Source: Malachius bipustulatus (Eukaryota > Arthropoda > Insecta > Coleoptera > Melyridae). From it: 64,000 nt of DNA. Shown one piece after another: positions 37,701-43,712 of this stretch. Position numbers and translations under genes: made by a program. Below the pieces are notes generated by a model. That model saw only the letters and a list, made by a program, of their open reading frames with translations. It had not been told where the DNA came from and made no database searches. The stretch spans positions 36,420,929 through 36,484,928 of the forward strand of contig OU342635.1 of the NCBI GenBank assembly GCA_910589415.1, given 5' to 3'. Position 1 is the stretch's first letter; each line of letters begins with the position of its first letter.

Positions 37701-39870
37701 TTTCCGGATCTAAGTAGACGCATTTCCAGTATTCAGACAATTTCCTACCCAACTGCTGTTGGCCTATGTCTGGTTTTCCTAGTATTAGAAAAGAAGTCGG
37801 TTTGGAGTATAAGTACTGAAGTTGAGTGTCTTTTTCAGAATAAGCATCGGTCTCGTAGTATTCGATATCGTCGGGTATACTTGTCTCTGATAAGAAAGAC
37901 GGTCTTGTAGCTAGTAATTCGTTGACTCGTCCTAAAGCATCGACGTCTTCCGTGTGGTGGTAGTAGGAGTTGACGAAAGGGTACCATTCGAGACATTTCG
38001 GGGATTCGACAGTCGGTTCTTGATAATCGAAGCCGGATATATTTTTGACTAATTCTTGGTCGATAAGAAAACATTGATTGGGTCTTATGTCGCTTTGCTT
38101 CGATGATTCTTCCTTATTAAAATAGTTGGTTTTTTGTCGAGAGCAAGTCGGGAAAGTATTTTCTAGTGACATTTTTGTGACACTGTCACATGCACTAAAA
38201 CGAATACGTTATTGTTACAGCTTAATAAGATAACTTAAGGAAATACCTGAAACTATACAGGTTTATCCTAACATAAGTACGAAAAAAATAGAGGGGGGGG
38301 GGGGGTTTCTTGGCTCATTTCTAAGCAAAAAAAGTTCCTATTAACATGGGTCCGCAAAGGCAGCCTTTATGATATACAGGTGTAAAAAAAAAAATTATGA
38401 AAATGAATAAAAGAATTAAATGTTTTTCTTCTTTCATTTATTTTCATCATTTTTCTCGCTAAGGTTAAGTGGCCGAGGTTGCGCTGTGTCTTAGTAAGAT
38501 ATATTGTACTGAAGAGTCCCAATTAGGACGAAACACGTGTCTATAATTTCCACCCCTGACTCACAGCATGACATCAATGAATGGCATATTGCTTTGGAAT
38601 ATGTCTTTCACCTTTTGTCAAAAAAGATTATTGTTCCAGGTTTTTGAAGATATCTCAAGAACCATTTGAGATGGGACAGGACTTAGCTTTTGTGTACATA
38701 TCTTACTATGGATATAAGCCTACCTACTTTTTTAATGCTGACTCAATGTTTTTCATAAGCCAGTGGCGGAGATTCTAGGATTTCGTGCGATTTTTTTGCC
38801 TCCAATATCTACGACACTGGGACATTATGATATTTTAAAAACACACTTTTAACCGCCAATATTTTGTACACAAAAAAGGTACTCGTGGTCACAATTGCTA
38901 ACGTTTTCGATAAAAATTACCATTTACGATGAAAAACTCACATTGGATGTTACAAAATATGTGGCGGAAAAAGAAGGGCAAAGAAAACAGGCAAAAAACT
39001 GGTGCATTTTCTGACACATGTTAATGGGAACTTTTTCCTTAGACTGAGCCTAGGAATCACCTCCTAAAATTTTTCACACGCGTTTAAGATAACCCTGTAT
39101 ACAGGGTGCCCGTTTTTAGAGAAAATGTATGTGGATCTCAGTTGCCTTGAGATTCGAAGTCAGTTAAACAGGGACAAAGCTGCGTATTTGTGTGCTGATT
39201 ACTAATCAAAAATAATCTGAAAATACATAATATGTCATTTATTGTCAAAATCGAGGTCAAAATATTGGAAAAAATACGAAATTGCAATTTTTGTCTTTAT
39301 TTTTTATTTAATGACCAATCAAGGAGTCGTTTTCAACAAGGAGTCCAAAAATAATTTTGCAAAGGCTCCAGCTCTCTAGATAGGGAAGCATAGACGTCAA
39401 TTTTTTATTTTCTTATGGGCTTTTCTATCGAGTTTTTTCCTTTTTGAACGCAATTTTTTTCTGATTTTAAAGATTAAACGAATGAACTATAAATTTCAGA
39501 TGAATCCAAACGGAGAATTCAATTTAAATTAAGGGTAAATTTTAAGGGTACCTAAACGTTTATCAAAATATACTTTATCTCAATTACCTGCTGTGCAACT
39601 AAATGACACTTTTGTAAGCAAAAAAAAAAAAAACTCAAAGAATTGTTGACCGTAAAAGTCATTAAAATTAGTAAAAAAAAAATACTTATTTTCATTTGGG
39701 TCGATGGTACAGAAAGGGAAATTCTCCGCCGCTGCTTGGCTTTTCGTCAGCACGTTGAAGAAAGTCGATTTTCCCACATTCGGAACACCAACAATGCCAA
39801 CACGAAGATTTGTTCCCACTCTGCCTATCAAGGGTTTCCTTTCAGGCTCGGGAACTTTTTTAGGTGGCAT
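4497..39870 (-). CDS. OLA1: Obg-like ATPase 1 (OLA1, YchF-type P-loop ATPase), complete
   Basis: Cytosolic ATPase of the Obg/YchF branch of the TRAFAC P-loop class; family members bind ribosomes and are linked to translation and stress responses. Nine coding exons: 39870-39690, 31413-31353, 19092-18965, 18910-18735, 17882-17805, 17182-17085, 11859-11713, 9823-9727, 4730-4497. They total 1200 nt, giving 399 aa, against 396 for the human protein. Visible motifs: MPPKK start, P-loop GVPNVGKST (residues 28-36), [20 protein letters not shown] (from residue 91; the DxxG region), and NLTE (228-231) in place of the GTPase NKxD, which is the mark of the ATP-preferring YchF/OLA1 family. The C-terminal TGS-type domain includes [33 protein letters not shown] and [17 protein letters not shown]. 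All introns read GT-AG except intron 2, which reads AT-AC. The AK9 gene lies inside intron 2. Confidence 0.97.
5309..6721. mobile_element. TIR element with a second TIR element nested inside
   Basis: Outer ends: TACAGTGTGTTTCAGCG at 5310 and its inverse CACTGAAACATCCTGTATA ending at 6721. Nested element 5461-6028: TACAGGGTGATCAGTAGCTC on the left, GAGTTACTGATCACCCTGTA on the right, followed by TA as if inserted at a TA site. There is no transposase. It lies in the last OLA1 intron. Confidence 0.8.
6122..6522. mobile_element. CCAGTGG(T/C)GTAG hairpin element
   Basis: Inverted repeat whose ends read CCAGTGGTGTAGATATTCAG and CTGAATATCTACGCCACTGG, enclosing imperfect arms. It lies inside the outer element at 5309-6721. 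Similar CAGTGGCGTA ends recur at 28173, 38760, 42483, 43852 and 44153, so this is a dispersed family. Confidence 0.7.
6724..7010. repeat. Dispersed repeat, copy 1 (matches 22440-22660)
   Basis: A GC-richer patch containing CCCCCTAGGGGTGGGGGGCA. It aligns by eye with the reverse complement of 22440-22620, where the same order of landmarks occurs (GTTGTT, GGGGACAT, ACCCC..GGGGTG, GACTTTG). No protein recognised. Confidence 0.5.
8517..9372. mobile_element. Nested foldback/TIR elements in OLA1 last intron
   Basis: Outer arms about 120 bp: left reads TATTGAAAAAGTCTCGGTAC, right is the inverse GAGACTTTTTCAACACTGTA. The inner element, 8633-9252, starts CAGGGTGTTCCTTGGCTCAG and ends CTGAGCCAGGGAACATCCTG. 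Same terminal style as the other ACAGGGTG elements. Confidence 0.75.
9727..9823 (-). CDS. OLA1: OLA1 exon 9
   Basis: Encodes [20 protein letters not shown] and [12 protein letters not shown], the start of the TGS-like C-terminal domain. Flanked by TTTCAG and GTAAGT. Confidence 0.95.
9824..11712 (-). other. OLA1 intron 8, no gene seen
   Basis: Mostly AT-rich. A moderately GC-rich unique patch lies at 10180-10470. The open frame at 11036-10653 has no recognisable motif and I treat it as chance. Confidence 0.5.
11713..11859 (-). CDS. OLA1: OLA1 exon 8
   Basis: Encodes [20 protein letters not shown] and the [12 protein letters not shown] helix; ends with a split AG that joins T of exon 9 to give Ser. 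Donor GTAAGT starts at 11712. Confidence 0.94.
13062..14573. mobile_element. TIR element carrying a transposase relic
   Basis: Left end GTGTTTCAACTCGACTTAG at 13066 and right end CGAGTTGAAACACCCTGTAT are inverse copies; similarity extends about 100 bp inward (both arms contain TTTTTGGATTTGGGCCCTCT). Length about 1.5 kb. It holds a degraded DDE transposase on the - strand, which makes it the best candidate in the window for the kind of element that mobilised the ACAGGGTG-ended MITEs. Confidence 0.75.
13270..13960 (-). pseudogene. Degraded Tc1/mariner-like DDE transposase
   Basis: Reading the - strand from 13960: [19 protein letters not shown], then [19 protein letters not shown] (first catalytic Asp region), then after stops and shifts [13 protein letters not shown] and [19 protein letters not shown] (second Asp region) and FPNKWIG. 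This order is that of a transposase family common in insects that has FTDE(A/S)TF, QQDGAPAHY and RW(I/F)GR blocks. At least two in-frame stops and frame changes, so inactive. The third catalytic block is not intact. Confidence 0.72.
14650..15445 (-). pseudogene. Second, more degraded transposase relic of the same type
   Basis: The - strand at about 14830-14660 reads [20 protein letters not shown], then FGNRWFGR and, after decay, [12 protein letters not shown], the C-terminal DDE block. Upstream, 15060-15120 reads [12 protein letters not shown] (first Asp region) and 15330-15360 reads [10 protein letters not shown], resembling the N-terminal linker. Frames are broken repeatedly. It lies outside the TIRs of the 13062-14573 element. 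Confidence 0.6.
15450..17084 (-). other. OLA1 intron 7, right part; no gene
   Basis: Contains a unique, GC-richer stretch at 15830-16110 that is unlike the repeats around it and could be regulatory. The rest is AT-rich with no recognised feature. Confidence 0.4.
17085..17182 (-). CDS. OLA1: OLA1 exon 7 (NLTE nucleotide-specificity motif)
   Basis: Encodes [20 protein letters not shown] followed by [13 protein letters not shown]. The NLTE motif replaces NKxD, as expected for an ATP-binding OLA1. Confidence 0.95.
17390..17625. other. GC-richer unique patch in OLA1 intron 6
   Basis: Non-repetitive, balanced base composition, no open frame of note. It could be cis-regulatory; this is inference from composition only. 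Confidence 0.25.
17805..17882 (-). CDS. OLA1: OLA1 exon 6
   Basis: 78-bp in-phase exon encoding [20 protein letters not shown] and DWDAKD, flanked by TTGCAG and GTAAGT. Confidence 0.94.
18735..18910 (-). CDS. OLA1: OLA1 exon 5
   Basis: Encodes [20 protein letters not shown] through [11 protein letters not shown], the helical insertion of the family. It is separated from exon 4 by a 54-bp intron (18911-18964). The donor GTAAGT starts at 18734. Confidence 0.95.
18965..19092 (-). CDS. OLA1: OLA1 exon 4
   Basis: Acceptor TTTTCAG ends at 19093; donor GTGAGT starts at 18964. It encodes [18 protein letters not shown] and then the segment to [13 protein letters not shown], the switch II part of the G domain. 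Confidence 0.95.
19740..20090. promoter_or_regulatory. Candidate intronic regulatory block in OLA1 intron 3
   Basis: GC-rich against the AT-rich intron, non-repetitive, no coding frame. It includes TTGGCGGCGCC and TTTCGGTCGACGCTCGAAAA. Regulatory role is inferred from composition alone. Confidence 0.25.
20635..20952. repeat. Foldback (inverted repeat) with about 130-bp arms
   Basis: Arms start CGTTTGACCATCACGTC (20635) and end GACGTGGTCAAACG (20952). They share GATCCGGCTAACTTCACAT and its inverse, and AAGAGTTACAATCAAAAACCC. A partial direct copy of the left arm lies at 20505-20560 (TTCCGATCCGGCTAACTTCA). Confidence 0.8.
21129..21163. repeat. Short hairpin AACGCGCTAAAG / CTTTAGCGCGTT
   Basis: Near-perfect 12-bp stem with a loop of about 10 bases, in a region with repeated GGTCAAACG words (20944-21125), probably the edge of another transposon. 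Confidence 0.6.
22080..22225. repeat. GC-rich repeat fragment ending in (TAC)n
   Basis: A sharply GC-richer 145-bp stretch (for example GGTCGGGGAGCCGGGGAGG and GGGGTGCACCACCCCAACCC) ending in ACTACTACTAC. It looks like the 3' tail of a LINE or SINE with a microsatellite end. No coding sequence remains. Confidence 0.45.
22440..22660. repeat. Dispersed repeat, copy 2 (inverted relative to 6724-7010)
   Basis: Contains CACCCCTATGCAGGGGGTGG. Its reverse complement follows copy 1 through several shared blocks. Confidence 0.5.
22742..24250. other. OLA1 intron 3, unique segment; no confident gene
   Basis: Two overlapping open frames on + (22742-23062 and 22929-23246) have no recognised motif and no splice context. 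Composition is more balanced than the flanks, so regulatory DNA is as likely as coding. Confidence 0.35.
24262..25236. mobile_element. Full-length foldback element, about 480-bp arms
   Basis: Begins TATACAGGATGTCCGGTAAG and ends TTACCGGACACCCTGTATA. The two arms match through the whole length (shared landmarks: TAGTCTGTCATAAAAAA, TTGCGGGGCACC, GAACCGACCTGTATAATT) and meet near 24749 with almost no unique interior. It has no coding capacity. Confidence 0.85.
25527..26122. mobile_element. TIR element with about 50-bp ends
   Basis: The left end contains AGAAACTTGTTCAGGGTGCT and the right end its inverse AGTACCCTGAACAAGTTTCT; both sit beside AGCAGGTACCT / AGGTACCTGCT. The interior has CCCCAAAAATGGGACC and homopolymers but no transposase. 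Confidence 0.72.
26588..27449. mobile_element. TIR element, long imperfect arms
   Basis: The left end CAGGGTGACTAAGCTCATTC and right end GAATGAGCTGAAACACCCTT are inverse. Similarity runs on for about 200 bp per side (shared GTCTCTGTGGG, CCCATATGAGAGT / ACTCTCATAAGGG, AAAGTTATGTT). Non-autonomous. Confidence 0.75.
27450..28600. other. OLA1 intron 3, repeat-rich AT DNA, no gene
   Basis: Contains a CAGTGGCGTA end at about 28173 and a CCCTGTATAT end at about 28335, suggesting fragments of the two TIR families; I could not delimit whole elements. Confidence 0.4.
29086..29138. repeat. 15-bp hairpin inside block B (and at 30178-30230 in B')
   Basis: ACCAGTGCTTTAATG, loop, CATTAAAGCACTGGT: a perfect 15-bp stem with a 23-base loop, present in both B and B'. 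Next to it is the palindrome TTAATATGCATATTAA at 29061. Confidence 0.85.
29805..29880. repeat. 76-bp near-perfect palindrome in A' only
   Basis: CTATTAATACGC ... GCGTATTAATAG with TATGATGGTTAAGA / TCTTAACCATCATA inside and CTCGCCTACGGCTCG at the centre. Block A has a collapsed version here (GGTATTAATAGCC). Confidence 0.85.
30840..31185. promoter_or_regulatory. Candidate intronic regulatory block
   Basis: Non-repetitive, GC-richer 345 bp with no open frame, containing CCACAGACCACGG (resembles Runt-type sites) and several TAAT/ATTAC words. It sits just upstream (in OLA1 intron 3) of exon 3. Function is inferred. Confidence 0.28.
31353..31413 (-). CDS. OLA1: OLA1 exon 3
   Basis: Encodes (S)[19 protein letters not shown]. 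The start at 31413 assumes the acceptor CAGCAC, which completes the split codon to AGT (Ser). Using the CAG three bases earlier would keep the frame but give TRRVPVP. The donor GTTAGT starts at 31352. Confidence 0.92.
31920..31925 (-). terminator. AK9: Poly(A) signal of AK9
   Basis: AATAAA on the - strand about 65 nt past the stop. Because AK9 is inside OLA1 intron 2 on the same strand, OLA1 pre-mRNA must read through it. Confidence 0.6.
31990..33279 (-). CDS. AK9: AK9 coding exon 2
   Basis: The acceptor GATGGAAG ends at 33280 and keeps phase 0, giving [22 protein letters not shown]. Other nearby AGs would break the frame. It holds two cysteine modules ([11 protein letters not shown]...F.KCPDKYL and [19 protein letters not shown]...F.SEPGLF) and the C-terminal AK9-type segment [18 protein letters not shown]...[18 protein letters not shown] ends at 31990. 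Confidence 0.88.
   Translation of the reverse strand, partial: GRDMAIKQGEKIAEWHTFLPSRGRSWSRGYTFDSSHIFLQIYERVSSMPEPTEIPISKNCLLKYRLNEWEEVFKDFEPWIIREYQNLTVIDAHSSKWKVWNESKNLMLAVFSEIKHYFIHAKDDWPLRIANMLITPLEYLERESSYKSCCPICLLKQKLRRGGDPPDRTTLIHYRQYFYWLCSEHIELFLKCPDKYLPPYNNQKLPQSLPQIKYLLSVPSNVFENGICVVCYSRNRRKKIFTEGVLNFAVEYINRTYLFDSKACMQDFISEPGLFSGLEVGYRDPSNMSTLKYEELPVLGLLEQFVADDIIKALNYVVAERPLMPGLSISTSAAIEIGLFLKISSKKQEYLQFYKRAKELCAERKNKLTKYLSLMKQTVSPYLYCDEIIPPFDERPRNVTVGKMALEILEGVLDKINYAGHDPRFVTWI
31990..38172 (-). CDS. AK9: Adenylate kinase 9 homologue (AK9), complete, 2032 aa
   Basis: Multi-domain nucleoside mono/diphosphate kinase. Two coding exons (38172-33364 and 33279-31990) joined by an 84-bp GT-AG intron in phase 0 give 1603 + 429 residues, close to the roughly 1900-residue vertebrate AK9. 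Four AK-like modules are visible: [15 protein letters not shown] (residues about 131-145, degenerate P-loop), [12 protein letters not shown] (about 594-605), [12 protein letters not shown] (about 1104-1115) and [12 protein letters not shown] (about 1492-1503). The second and third are followed by a LD(P/F)xE(M/F)-like NMP-site segment and by I(I/L)D(G/N)(M/F)P motifs ([18 protein letters not shown]). Acidic and coiled-coil linkers (such as [14 protein letters not shown]) separate them. A CPV ... F..P..Y module precedes the three C-terminal P-loops, with further copies in exon 2. It lies inside OLA1 intron 2 on the same strand. AK9 in other animals is linked to nucleotide balance and cilia; that role here is inference. 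Confidence 0.93.
33364..38172 (-). CDS. AK9: AK9 coding exon 1
   Basis: A single 4809-bp exon coding 1603 residues, ATG at 38172-38170, ending RLDTSDEE at the donor GAG then GTATTG (GT at 33363-33362). The start is the first ATG of the long frame. A TIR element begins 82 bp upstream. Confidence 0.93.
38254..39101. mobile_element. TIR element just upstream of AK9
   Basis: Left end TATACAGGTTTATCCTAA and right end TTAAGATAACCCTGTATA are inverse. About 90 bp of each arm align (GTTCCTATTAACATG / CATGTTAATGGGAAC). It carries a run of 13 G at 38293-38305 and a small CAGTGGCG hairpin at 38761-38818. A related fragment lies at 63570-63620. Confidence 0.75.
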
Positions 39871-39873
39871 TTT
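39690..39873 (-). CDS. OLA1: OLA1 exon 2 (start codon and P-loop)
   Basis: ATG at 39870-39868. I chose MPPKK as the start because the family begins this way; the frame stays open upstream only into the intron. It encodes the P-loop and [11 protein letters not shown]. It ends with a single base A at 39690, followed by ATAAGT instead of GTAAGT. Confidence 0.95.
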
Positions 39874-40057
39874 CTGGATAAACAAAAAAAATGTATAAAT
39901 AAACGAATATATGATAATATAAAAACAAGCAAGAACAGTAAAAAAATCGTATGTAAAAACAGAAGAGAAAACTTTCTGAGCTAAAAAATAAGTTAGCTAG
40001 AAGCGAGGCTAGAAGTTACGGAAAATGAATCTTCGTCTGTAGCAGTTTGGTATTCAC

Positions 40058-40786
40058 ATACAGTGTGGTTCACTCCTACTGGAAGCAGGTACCTACCTCG
40101 ATAACTTGGTTATTTTTAGGTGAATTTCAAAAATCTTTTTTCTGTACGTAAAGCTTCCGAAGCTTTCTTAAATGGATAAAGTACATTTTGGCCATTGTCA
40201 AGAACTAGCCTACTGTGATCAAAAATAATGGCTAAAAATTAAAAAAAAAACATAAAAGACAATTTTTTTTTCGAAAAATATTATTTAGAAAAGTTGTTTC
40301 AAATTACCTCAAACCTCCTCAAACAAATCTCAAAACTCAAAGCTGTGTTGAGCTTTTTATTTGATTAAAATGTTTTAAGAAAAGAATTTAAATTGGACGG
40401 AATTTTTTTTTTGATTTTTTGATTTTTAATCAAAGTAAAGATTTTCAGGTTTGAGGTGATTTCAAACAACTTTTTAAATATTTTTTTTAACTAAAAATTG
40501 TCATGTTTACCTAATTTTTGGGGTTGATTTTTGTTTGATTTTTTTAACCAAACTCGGGATTTGGGAGTTTAAGGTGATTTCAAACAACTTTTTCTAATAA
40601 AATTCGAGCAAAAAATGCATAGTATGTTTTCTCATTTTTTTGTGTTTTTTTTTAAAGTTCTTTGTAAAGGCTAAAATGTAATTAATTTATCCATTAAAGA
40701 AAGCTTCGGAAGCTTTACATGCAGAACAAACAGTTTTTTTTTTAATTCCCGCGTCCATTCAAACTTCAAAGTGAAACACACTGTAT
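40058..40786. mobile_element. TIR element in OLA1 intron 1
   Basis: Starts TACAGTGTGGTTCACT and ends GTGAAACACACTGTAT. Inner arms share GTAAAGCTTCCGAAGCTTTC (inverse at 40699). The interior is homopolymer-rich. No coding capacity. Confidence 0.78.
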
Positions 40787-41471
40787 GTAGGTACCTACTA
40801 CAAAAGCTTATACTTTTTTAGCAACATCATTTTTATGCCAAAAATTTTAGGGGTCCTTTAGCCTAACTCAACAACTTGGCGTTAATGGGGTTTAAAATTA
40901 ATTAATCAAAAACCTTGAAATAAAAAAAAAACGACTAGTTTTAGTCTTCAATGCAAGCCTCAATGAATTTCTAGAAGATAAAACTTTTAATTTACACTCA
41001 CTGAGAACGTTTCAATTTGTTTAGGGTCTTAAGTAGTGAAGTTTAAAAAAATAATCTCGCTCTTGGTTTATTCACGTTCTATATCTAGACATTCATTCTT
41101 ATACCAGACACTTCAACGCAGTACAAGGAGCATAGCTGCTTCGAGGCTATAAACTGAATAGAATAGAAAGTAGAATTATTAAAATAAAATAGGAAGTTCC
41201 AGGTTTAAGGTTACGGGTTCACAATTATCTGAATATCTGATAATTCTTATTGTAAAGATATTTAGTGGATCCGAATCATGAATAAATGAATTAAAATTAA
41301 CACCCGAGATCTGAATATGAACACATGCAGCGCGCAGTCGATATTTAGGTAGGAAATTCACGGACAAGAGTCCTCATTTCCGAGCTCCTATTTCTTCACA
41401 TATTGACCTTATTAATGGTGTAATACCAACTAAACCATTATTCTACAATACAATAAAGGTGCTCCACTTAC

Positions 41472-41640
41472 CCGTGAATTAGTTTTTCACTCTTTTCCAC
41501 TCAAACACTCGCGAAACAGATTTTGAAACAAATATTTTCAGCCCCGGTTAAGGTTAGAAAATAATAGAATCAGAAATCAGAATCTACGGTCGCAGTGACT
41601 AGAGAGCCGCCAACCGCACCAAGGAATATAGCAGCGAGTG
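41472..41640 (-). other. OLA1: Probable non-coding first exon and promoter of OLA1
   Basis: Coding exon 2 has an acceptor (TTTATCCAG, AG at 39875-39874) three bases before the ATG, so an upstream exon is expected. On the - strand a good donor, CACGG followed by GTAAGT at 41471, ends a moderately GC-rich stretch that would be the 5' UTR. The exact transcription start is not visible; 41640 is only where the GC-richer stretch fades. Confidence 0.5.
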
Positions 41641-41992
41641 AACTTCGCGTGTGCGCAGAAACGGAATAATGTTACAAATTGTTACACAATTTTAATCCAC
41701 ATTGCCTTTCGTGTATGAAAAAGGAATATGTATTTGCCTAAAGGTTTTTAAAATTGAAATGTTGTTAAAGTTAATGAAATATGATGAAATGTGAAAACAG
41801 ATGACTGTGTTTAGGTATCTTACTTTTCTCATTACTTATTAAATAATTCTTATAATTTTCTAAATATTTCAATTTTATACAGGGTGTTATGTACCATAAA
41901 TTTAACAGCCGATTATTTAAATTATTAAAATTTAATTAAAACTTCATACAAACATGGATCGGCAAATGGTTTGTTTTCAAGATACAGGAGGC

Positions 41993-42464
41993 GTTTTTTC
42001 TTGTTGCAGCAGTTCAATTACATTTCAAAACTATTTCAACTAACTGTAAGTACGTCATTGATTTTATGAACACAAAATGGAACTATTTCAAAATGTTGAA
42101 ACTGACATTTCTGACGTTCGTAAATTGGATTAATATAACTGACGTTTATTACGTCTAACATCTGAATATACAATATACATAATAATGTACAAAAATTTAA
42201 ACAAATTTTTTACTATATAGAAATAATTATTTTTTTTTATTATTGACCATATATCGACATCCCAATTGATATTGTGCAGAGTAGATTAGAATTGCAGCCA
42301 TCTTTTTCTATTTTGAAGTTTTACGTTTCAAAACTAGAAGTTCCACTGGTTTGAAACTCTGTTTTAAAACCATTGAAACAGTTTCAATTCTGACGTTATT
42401 AGTTTGACACGAAAAGAGTTCGAAATCATAGAAGTGGTTTGAAACCGCTGCAACAAGAAAAAAC
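41993..42464. mobile_element. TGTTGCAGC inverted-repeat element
   Basis: The ends GTTTTTTCTTGTTGCAGC (left) and GCTGCAACAAGAAAAAAC (right) are perfect inverses. The body repeats GTTTCAA-type words and GACGTT sites. A different family from the ACAGGGTG elements. An unpaired TACAGGGTGTTATG end lies nearby at 41879. Confidence 0.75.
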
Positions 42465-42812
42465 AAGAAAAACATTTTGTAAAATTATCAAGCCCAGTGG
42501 CGTCCAAAGGGACACCCTCACCAATATTATTGCAAAGAAAAATTGATTTTTTTTTAATTTTGATACTTTTTTTACAGATTAACACAACTTTTTTGTCTTT
42601 TAGTTTTTTTTCGTATCTTTGTTCGTTTTAGAAATAAAAAATAGAATTGCATGTCCTTGAAGCACAAAAAACATGGAGAAAAAATCATTAGTTTCGATAT
42701 TAAGAAATCTGTTTATTTGCTGTGTGTTGTTAAATATTGTTAATAAAAAATATTAAAAAATTATTATTTCAAAAATAAAATTTTTCCCATGTTTCTTGTG
42801 TAGTCCAGAGAT

Positions 42813-43712
42813 TTACAGGGTGCACCAAAACTCCCTCTCTATATTGCTAGCTCTATCTCTATCTCTATCTAAATTCTACTGTATATTGATGGATAATATA
42901 AACGTCACACGTGTTTCGTTCTCGTTAAAGTAGCATCTTCAGACGTATGTAAATTAAATTATTGATATAGTAACATAGCAACAGTTATTAATATTTTTAT
43001 CATCAATCAGGCCACCATATTATTGTTTTATATCATTCGGTATGAAAAAAATATTGGAAACCAAAAATTAATAAACTTAAAACAAATTCCATGAACTTTA
43101 TTCTTCTTTTTTCAAAGAAAAAGAAAAAAAAAATTCGTCGAAATACGTCAACATTGTTAAAATACGCGGAAATTGTGCTTTCCTTATGGTTTTTTAATTT
43201 CTCTATGAATTGGTCGAAAAAGTTGTCTTCTTTTAAGAAAAAAGAAGAATAAATTTTTTTTAAGTCTAATATTTTTTGGTTTCTATTATTTTTTTATACC
43301 GAAAAACATGAAAAAGCAATATGGCGTCCATTAGAACAACGAAAATGTACTATGAAAATTCTGGGATCTAGCCGGCTTTGAAAATTTTTGAAATGTCAGA
43401 TGGGTATGGGTAGCTTTTGCTGACTTATAAGCTCACAAAAAATTATTTATTAATCTCAAATAATAAAAAAGATATGGCAATAATAAGAAATATCGATATT
43501 TCAGTTTTTTCAGGATATTTCAGGAACGGTCCAAGATATCTTGTATTATCTTGACAAATTCGAGACAGTCACAAAATTGCGACTCTTTTTTTTTTTTAAT
43601 TTAACCGATCCTGTATCTGTTTAAAATCTCTTATCTTATCTTATCTGTAAATCTCTTATTAGCGTTTAGGAGATAGCAACATAGAGAAGGATATATTGGG
43701 GCACTCTGTATG
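42813..43712. mobile_element. TIR element with tandem CTATCT tract
   Basis: Left TTACAGGGTGCACCAAAACT and right GGGGCACTCTGTATG are inverse; the arms share CTCTCTATATTGCTAGCTC / GAGATAGCAACATAGAG. A CTCTAT/CTATCT microsatellite lies at 42850-42870. There is no transposase. Confidence 0.7.

Larger units (their letters stand above)
31414..39689 (-). other. OLA1 intron 2: AT-AC intron hosting AK9
   Basis: 8276-bp intron. The 5' end reads ATAAGTATT and the 3' end reads TTTTCTTTTTCAGCAC. The only nearby GT (AATAA then GTATTT) shifts the frame. The donor lacks the ATATCC consensus of the minor spliceosome, so this resembles the rare U2-type AT-AC class. It contains the whole AK9 gene and one TIR element. 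Confidence 0.75.

Noticed and set aside
38293..38305. G13 run as a G-quadruplex regulator of AK9
   Set aside because: A single homopolymer inside a transposon about 120 bp upstream of the start codon; no evidence beyond the run itself.
39684..39690. OLA1 exon 2 donor as a conventional GT site (AATAA|GTATTT)
   Set aside because: It leaves two bases of a codon and shifts exon 3 out of frame, losing the conserved [11 protein letters not shown] segment.
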